Shown one piece after another: positions 61,575 through 64,000 of a DNA stretch of 64,000 bases. Origin of the DNA: Actinostola sp. cb2023 (lineage: Eukaryota; Cnidaria; Anthozoa; Actiniaria; Actinostolidae); NCBI GenBank assembly GCA_033675265.1, contig JAUJYZ010001565.1, forward strand, positions 372,501 through 436,500. Reading direction: 5' to 3'. Position 1 is the stretch's first letter; every line of letters starts with the position of its first letter. The notes under the pieces were generated by a model. The model was given only the letters and a program-made list of their open reading frames with translations. It was not told the origin of the DNA and did not search any database. A program made the position numbers and the translations under genes.

Positions 61575-61705
61575 TCATTTGAGTTTCTTGTTGTCTCTAG
61601 GCCAGGTCAAGGTAAAGACGATGTCCAAAGGTACACACTGGATCACTGCCAGTGGAAATACGATATACACGTAGTCATCATCATCCATAATGCGCTTGAC
61701 CTCTA
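61575..61705 (-). CDS. candidate terminal exon of an unrecognised gene
   Basis: On the minus strand, after an AG acceptor, two nt complete a codon and 42 codons follow before TGA: EVKRIMDDDDYVYIVFPLAV, then IQCVPLDIVFTLTWPRDNKK, LK. It has one strongly hydrophobic, membrane-like stretch (about YVYIVFPLAVIQCVPLDIVF) between an acidic run and a basic end. I do not recognise the family. Upstream exons would lie to the right, possibly outside the window. It could be a chance ORF. Confidence 0.4.
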
Positions 61706-62659
61706 CTTGGAAATTGAGACAAACATATAGAAACTAAAGGCCAACATTTTTGCCAAATTTTCCTGTTAGTAGACTTGTGTCACAGATCTTAATCTAATGA
61801 TTTTGGACGGCATTCTGTAGTTGTTTTCCTGTCTCTGCATGATTGCATGTCTACAATGTACATCTGAAAACAATTCAAGTCTTCCCTCTACATGGATCTA
61901 TCACCAATAATTATGTTAAGCAACCCCGACTTATTAACTTTGCATGTTATTTTTTGTGTTCTATATACTACAAGTATATAGATTCTTAAAAAAAAAATTA
62001 TATATTAAAAAAAAAAATGACCTGCTATTAGATAGAGTAATTTTACTGATATATACCTCTAATATATATTAGTACATCCTCTTCTGCTTACACTTGTCTA
62101 TGACACATTCAATATTAGATTTGATTTTATGCATGTCATCATCCATATTCAATGTCATTAACATTATCAGCTAAAAAGAGTTCAAACTACATTAAATCTC
62201 ATTCTATATTCATTTTGCAGGTGTGGAATAATTTCGAAAGCATAAATCTACACCTCTCAGTGTGAAAACGGGCATTGTAAACATTCTGTTCTCACACTGA
62301 GGTGATGTTTGCTTTTGAAATTAAAATTTCAGGCATGCAAAAGGAATATATTATAAAACATGTGACATTTATTGTAGCTGGACAAGGTTAATGACATTGA
62401 CTGTATAGCAGCTGTACTTATTTGAAAATCAAGTAATTATTCTTTATTACAGGTATGTCATCTAAGGTTTATGACTACTACTACTACTAACTAATTAACT
62501 GACATATACTTCCTGCAGTAACCATGTAGCACTGTTGCAGCACTGAGTCACTCACTTGTGTGCACTCAACTATAATATTGACCTACCACAGGGAGTACCC
62601 CTGAGGGGAATGCCATACAATGTCCCCACAGTGTACATGTAAGTAGAAATTTATCTTAA

Positions 62660-63073
62660 AGTGCAACTGACCCCTATGAGATTGTTTTAAAAATCTATTC
62701 AATATAAGCTGAATAGTTGGTGGGTTCAGTATTTTGTGATTTCATGAGTTATAGAGGTTTGAAATCTCAATATGCAAATTTGATGATGCCCTTGTGCTGA
62801 TTATTGACATTTGAAAACCTACAGAATATTTTCACAGTCTTTATAAATTATTTTATAACTTTTTTGCCCATTAAAAAAAATAAGTTACTCTTGAAAAAAG
62901 TCTAAATAAGTTATGGCAAATTCCTTAGTAGACATCATCAAATTTGCATATTAAGATTTCAAACCTCTATAACTCATAAACGCAAGGTTCAAATCACAAA
63001 ATACTGAACCCACCAACTATTCGGCATAAATTGAATAGATTTTTAAAACAATCTCCTAGGGGTTAGTTGCACT
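62660..63073. mobile_element. TTAA-flanked foldback MITE, copy 3
   Basis: TTAA on both sides; ends AGTGCAACTGACCCCTATGA and GGGTTAGTTGCACT. Both ends share the GCAAC change relative to copies at 21061 and 48698, marking a subfamily. Confidence 0.87.
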
Positions 63074-63077
63074 TTAA

Positions 63078-64000
63078 GGGAAACCCAGGTTGCCACAGGG
63101 TACGTAATCTAGCAAGCATTACATTTAGAGGTACCCCTCAGAAAACCCATCGCACAATGTCCCTACAAGAGGCGAGTGGACATTTATCGAAGTACAAATT
63201 TTTGTAAGTTTGTCAAAAATATTTTATTTATTTATTTAAATATTTTACGATAGTACATTCTAAGTACTGTTGGAGTGTACCTAAATCCTTTACACTACAT
63301 GTTAGATGAACTTCATTGGTAATAATGTGTAAACCCGTACAGGCCAGCAGTGGAGTACAAAACAGTTGTAACAATTTTATCCACAAAAAGTACCCTAAAT
63401 TTTAAAAACTTTTGGATTTTATTTTTTTATTTTTTGGGGGAGTTGGGAAACTGGCCCCCTTGCCCTCCGTTCCCTTCCCTGCTGGGGAAGGTTAACAAAC
63501 ATGGCTCTGTACGGTAGCACATACTCATATGACTTATATATGGGAGTAACTACAGCTGTTATACACAGATGGATAGGGAGCAAGACCGGGTGAGCGTAGT
63601 TAACATGTTTATCTATTACGCAAGGTGTGATAGGTGAGTGTGTTGCAGCTGTTAGCAGCATCTGTGAATTGAGCTTGCATACACCTGAGCAAAGCTGTGC
63701 ACCATATGGAAGAAACAATGTATTATACTGCACTACAAGTACTGTAGGTGTATACTATGTCTTAATTACTTTATCAGATGGCTATGTAGAGTACTCTATT
63801 ACCAAATGATTATAGTTAACAATTTTATAAACTTTTTATACACCTGGAGCTGTAAGCTTGAGCTGTAAACACCTGAATTAAAGCCTTGCATGACGTGCTA
63901 ACATTGATAAATAAACAAGCTAATTGTAGGATGAGTTTAATGCTTATCCTTCTCAAAATGAAAGATTTAATCTATGCTGTCTTTGACATGAACATTAATT
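63078..64000. other. right end of window, nothing recognised
   Basis: No exon, array or complete transposon identified. The 104-codon minus-strand frame at 63419-63733 has no recognisable similarity or flanking splice evidence. Confidence 0.35.

Overview
This is a 64 kb piece of an intron-rich animal nuclear genome. It is AT-rich and carries exceptionally many tandem repeats and short foldback transposons. Every recognisable gene is split by GT-AG introns, and the exons were found by chaining splice sites and reading phase by hand. Very few long ORFs are real: most are low-complexity translations of repeats. The gene set (an ECM29/ECPAS proteasome adaptor, a mucolipin/TRPML channel and a p53/p63/p73-type transcription factor), the short coding exons and the abundant TA- and TTAA-flanked MITEs fit a non-vertebrate metazoan, probably marine. 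I cannot name the phylum from the sequence alone.

Layout. (1) Positions 1-27428, minus strand: the 5' part of an ECM29 gene, 24 exons from the start codon at 27428 down to 397; it continues off the left edge. Its introns hold a 6.7 kb 77-bp satellite, a 2.7 kb 19-bp minisatellite filling one intron, many microsatellites and several MITEs. (2) 27429-27881: a 453 bp head-to-head interval with YY1- and ETS-type motifs, probably a bidirectional promoter. (3) 27882-43160, plus strand: a complete 12-exon mucolipin gene that conceptually splices to 588 codons plus stop. Its intron 8 contains about 50 copies of an 85-bp unit made of the last 27 bp of that intron plus the first 58 bp of exon 9. Its last intron contains a MITE interrupted by a 2.2 kb foldback element. 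(4) 47098-57029, minus strand: a p53-family gene, tail-to-tail with mucolipin, with a complete DNA-binding domain and a tetramerisation segment but no visible SAM domain. Two of its introns are almost wholly tandem repeat, including a 1.9 kb purine/pyrimidine tract. (5) 57030-64000: mostly non-coding, with MITEs and two minus-strand terminal-exon candidates I cannot assign to a family.

The genes have no obvious common pathway beyond protein and lysosomal homeostasis (proteasome adaptor and lysosomal channel share a promoter region). The most unusual theme is tandem amplification at splice acceptors: a large case in mucolipin, a two-copy case at ECM29 exon 8, and an ECM29 intron whose own acceptor lies in a repeat-like unit.
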